Shown here: positions 3,491-5,843 of the stretch, piece by piece
How the letters are laid out: every line of letters begins with the position of its first letter
Numbering within the stretch: the stretch's first letter is position 1
Assembly (NCBI GenBank): GCA_016789295.1
Contig: JAEUQL010000128.1
Location: 3,292 to 9,134, forward strand
Length of the DNA: 5,843 nt
Direction of reading: 5' to 3'
Source of the DNA: Blastocatellia bacterium
GTDB lineage: Bacteria; Acidobacteriota; Blastocatellia; Chloracidobacteriales; JADJPF01
Notes under the pieces: model-generated
Told to the model about the DNA's origin: nothing
Databases searched by the model: none
What the model saw: the letters and a program-made list of their open reading frames with translations, nothing else
Translations under genes and position numbers: made by a program

Positions 3491-5843
3491 ATGGAAGCTA
3501 TCAAGAAAAGATATCTTAAGGAAGCAGCATTTACAGTTGTTGGAACTATCCCCACTGTTCTGCTCTTTCTGTTGCTTTACAGCCAAAAGCCAGCCTTCAT
3601 ATGGCAAGATGACTATCAGTCTGTACTGCTAGCGGGAATGATCGATGCAGCAAGAAGTTGGATGTCTGGAGAAATTCCACTCATCAGCCCATATTCTTGG
3701 AATGGAGGTGCTCTTGCAGGTGAGTATCAGTATGGAGTCTTTTCTATATTTATATGCCTAACTACTATCACAGCACTTATACTAAATCTTTCTTTAACAC
3801 AAACAGCTCTATTTATCTCTCTAACACATCTGATAGTACTTGCTGCAGGAGTCTTTAGACTTGCACGAAGTAGAAACTTACCAATCCATCTTGCAACATT
3901 TGCTGCAATGATAGCTTCTCTGAGTGGATGGATTCTCTTGAAAGGAGCTATTAACTGGGTTTCTGCATTGACAAGCTTTGCTTGGGTAGGCTGGGCTTGG
4001 TGGATGCTAGAAAAATCCGTTGGAAAAGATCGTCAAAATTATCATTTCATTATCTCTGGCTTCTTTCTCTACTTAATACTTACCGCAGGCGCACCTTTTA
4101 CAGTATTGATGATTGCTCTTGTGACTGCTTGGATAGGTCTGAAAGCTATAGTTTCAAATAGGTTGTTATCCCCTATCAAAAGCTTCTATCTACTTTGGCC
4201 ATTGGTAGCAGCGTGGTTTCTTGGTCTAGCTCTGGCTTCACCTGCTCTATTGATGCTTATTGAGTACTCTAGAGAAACCTTACGAGGAGAGATTGGTTAC
4301 AGTTATTTCTGGCAAAAAGGCTGGGCTGTACCAATTGCTGCACTACCAGCACTTATCTTTCCTGCTTCTAAGGTTTTTTGGATAAATGCAGCGCACAAAG
4401 AAGAACTTCATATATCATTTGAACTCTGCTGTGGTATTGTTCCCGTCGTAGCTCTGGTCTTTGTACTGATCCGGTATGGAGCAGAGTTCATTAAGAAATG
4501 TAAATGGGAGCTTGGCCTTTTTCTTACCACTTTAACACTCTCTCTACTACCTTCTATAGGAAGCTTTCGGTGGAGTTTTCGATGGCTGTCATTAGTCCAC
4601 TTAGTTCTTGGTTTGGTTGCAGCAGAAGCAATAAATACAGCCTGCTCACGCAATGAAGATCTTTCTACTTTAAGCAACCGTTTAAGAGCAAGTTTTGGTA
4701 TTTGGAGTCTAGCTATTCTAGCAATAACATTGCCTATAACAGTTCTAGACAACAAGTCAGAATTTACTAACTCTCTCGCTATTTACTATATTTTGATAGG
4801 AGTTGGGTGGGTAGCACTGGAAGTCTGTTTACCTCTGAAGTCGATTGTGAGAAGGTGGATACCTGCAGCAGTAACCTTCTTTTCACTGCTTGCTTTCTAT
4901 ATTCCAATTATAGAAACTCCCAACTGGATAGTATGGAACTTTCGTGAAACCATAAGAAAACCAGCACCTCTAGACGAAAAGATTCGCTACTTCTCCATTT
5001 ATGATTATGTAGATATGTTCAATCCTCCACTTTTCCAAGAAGAAGGATTTGGAACACTGATAAGACCTGGCAGTAGTTCACTCTATGCTGGTGTAGAGAT
5101 GATAAATGGCTACAGCCCTCTATCGCCCTCTGGGATCAATAAAGTACTTCATCTTGGCCCTGTCCATGGCTATTTGAGACGTGAAGACCAGAAAGAAGTT
5201 CTTAGAGTAGAGGTTGGCTCAGATGGCATGCTCCAACTACTCGCAGTAGACGGGCTTTTTCTACCAGTAAGATTTGGCCTAGATATGCCAGACCTCATAA
5301 AGAAAGGGTGGTCTATCATTCATTCATCACCAGAAGGAGCTATTTTTCATAGAACCAGCCCCAGCCCACGAGTTCGTGCACTAGAAAAAGTTGAATACCT
5401 AGCTTCAGAAAAAGAGATTATTAAACGTATACTTAGCCGTATGGAAGGCCGAGTTCCATTGCTGCTTCTGTCTGAAGGCTCTTCCACTGGAGAGAAAACA
5501 TTTGCACAAGCAAAAGTTACACTTTTAGAAGATACAAGGCTCAGTGCTATTGCAGATGTTGACAATACATCTTCAACATCTCCTGCAATGATAGTCTTCT
5601 CAAGAGCCTGGTATCCAGGCTATAGAGCTACTTTTAATGGACAAGAACTACCTATTAAAGTACTTAACTTAGTTGTTCCGGCTGTTGAAATTCCCGCAGG
5701 CTCAAAAGGAGCGGTAGTTTTGGAATACTATCCACAAAGCTTTGCAATAGGTCTAAAACTAGCATCTGCAGCTTTTGTAGTATCGCTAATACTTATGATA
5801 GGTCTATTTTGGAAAAGCCTGAAAGAGCAGAAAAACTCTCCCC
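3491..5843 (+). CDS. YfhO-like polytopic membrane protein (GT-C-like), truncated at its C-terminus by the window edge
   Basis: The frame is open for 784 codons from ATG 3491 to the right edge with no stop. It starts with a basic N-terminus and a membrane segment at about 12-30. The first outer loop contains FIWQDDYQ (36-43), with the acidic pair expected of GT-C-like proteins, then NGGALAGEYQYG (71-82). Further membrane segments run to about residue 472, including an FRWSFRW stretch at 359-365. A large extracytoplasmic part at about 473-750 contains EMINGYSPLSPSG (536-548), FSRAWYPGYRATFNG (703-717) and VEIPAGSKGAVVLEYYPQ (732-749). A last membrane segment (752-773) leads into a basic tail, so the stop is probably close. 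The NGYSPL and W-Y-PG-Y...NG...PAG...Y-P patterns are those I associate with YfhO-family proteins, linked in Firmicutes to lipoteichoic acid glycosylation; the role here is unknown. The gene sits 14 nt after the previous one. There is no clear Shine-Dalgarno at the ATG; an in-frame TTG at 3479 with GAGA eight bases upstream would add four residues. Confidence 0.75.
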   Translation, partial: MEAIKKRYLKEAAFTVVGTIPTVLLFLLLYSQKPAFIWQDDYQSVLLAGMIDAARSWMSGEIPLISPYSWNGGALAGEYQYGVFSIFICLTTITALILNLSLTQTALFISLTHLIVLAAGVFRLARSRNLPIHLATFAAMIASLSGWILLKGAINWVSALTSFAWVGWAWWMLEKSVGKDRQNYHFIISGFFLYLILTAGAPFTVLMIALVTAWIGLKAIVSNRLLSPIKSFYLLWPLVAAWFLGLALASPALLMLIEYSRETLRGEIGYSYFWQKGWAVPIAALPALIFPASKVFWINAAHKEELHISFELCCGIVPVVALVFVLIRYGAEFIKKCKWELGLFLTTLTLSLLPSIGSFRWSFRWLSLVHLVLGLVAAEAINTACSRNEDLSTLSNRLRASFGIWSLAILAITLPITVLDNKSEFTNSLAIYYILIGVGWVALEVCLPLKSIVRRWIPAAVTFFSLLAFYIPIIETPNWIVWNFRETIRKPAPLDEKIRYFSIYDYVDMFNPPLFQEEGFGTLIRPGSSSLYAGVEMINGYSPLSPSGINKVLHLGPVHGYLRREDQKEVLRVEVGSDGMLQLLAVDGLFLPVRFGLDMPDLIKKGWSIIHSSPEGAIFHRTSPSPRVRALEKVEYLASEKEIIKRILSRMEGRVPLLLLSEGSSTGEKTFAQAKVTLLEDTRLSAIADVDNTSSTSPAMIVFSRAWYPGYRATFNGQELPIKVLNLVVPAVEIPAGSKGAVVLEYYPQSFAIGLKLASAAFVVSLILMIGLFWKSLKEQKNSP

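Noticed and set aside
4408..5565. Minus-strand open frames of 115 and 72 codons
   Set aside because: Both are antisense to the uninterrupted YfhO-like frame and have low-complexity Ser/Arg/Lys-rich compositions typical of shadow frames.
1..5843. Mobile element, CRISPR array, toxin-antitoxin or defence locus
   Set aside because: No transposase or integrase, long terminal repeats, regularly spaced repeats or defence domains are visible; all coding space is taken by the four genes.

Overview
This window comes from a bacterial chromosome of moderately low GC. Sampled 60-base lines run from about 27% GC in the middle of one membrane-protein gene to about 47% in dcd. It holds four protein genes: one leftward gene cut by the left edge, and a rightward group of three, the last cut by the right edge. 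I see no tRNA, rRNA, CRISPR array, transposase or phage gene. The lineage cannot be fixed by reading. From memory, the S41 peptidase (motif LDPHSNYFD, then an FYGIGVTI stretch and a PDZ domain) resembles proteins of Acidobacteriota such as Blastocatellia, but the low GC is unusual for that group, so this is only a hint.

Left part (1-896, minus strand): the first 298 codons of a secreted or membrane-anchored carboxy-terminal processing peptidase (S41/CtpA family). It has a signal sequence, a PDZ domain and the start of the protease core. The window ends just before the expected catalytic serine. Positions 897-1130 are a divergent intergenic region with a Shine-Dalgarno site for the peptidase gene, a good extended -10 promoter pointing towards dcd, two abutting inverted repeats over that promoter, an imperfect direct repeat and a short open frame that may or may not be real.

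Right part (1131-5843, plus strand): dcd encodes dCTP deaminase, which supplies dUTP for thymidylate synthesis. After 45 nt comes a polytopic membrane protein with a CDGPAH motif in its first outer loop, which looks like a GT-C-type glycosyltransferase-like protein. After 14 nt more comes a second, larger polytopic membrane protein with the sequence pattern of the YfhO family (GT-C-like, with a C-terminal extracytoplasmic beta domain). The close spacing and lack of an obvious terminator suggest a dcd-membrane protein-membrane protein transcription unit. The two membrane proteins probably act in the same envelope or glycan process. Nothing visible ties that process to dCTP deamination, so dcd may simply share the promoter.

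No clearly new defence or mobile system is visible. The points most worth a second look are the dcd leader (a promoter with dyads, competing with a small ORF), the paired GT-C-like genes with a shared C-terminal pattern, and their attachment to dcd.
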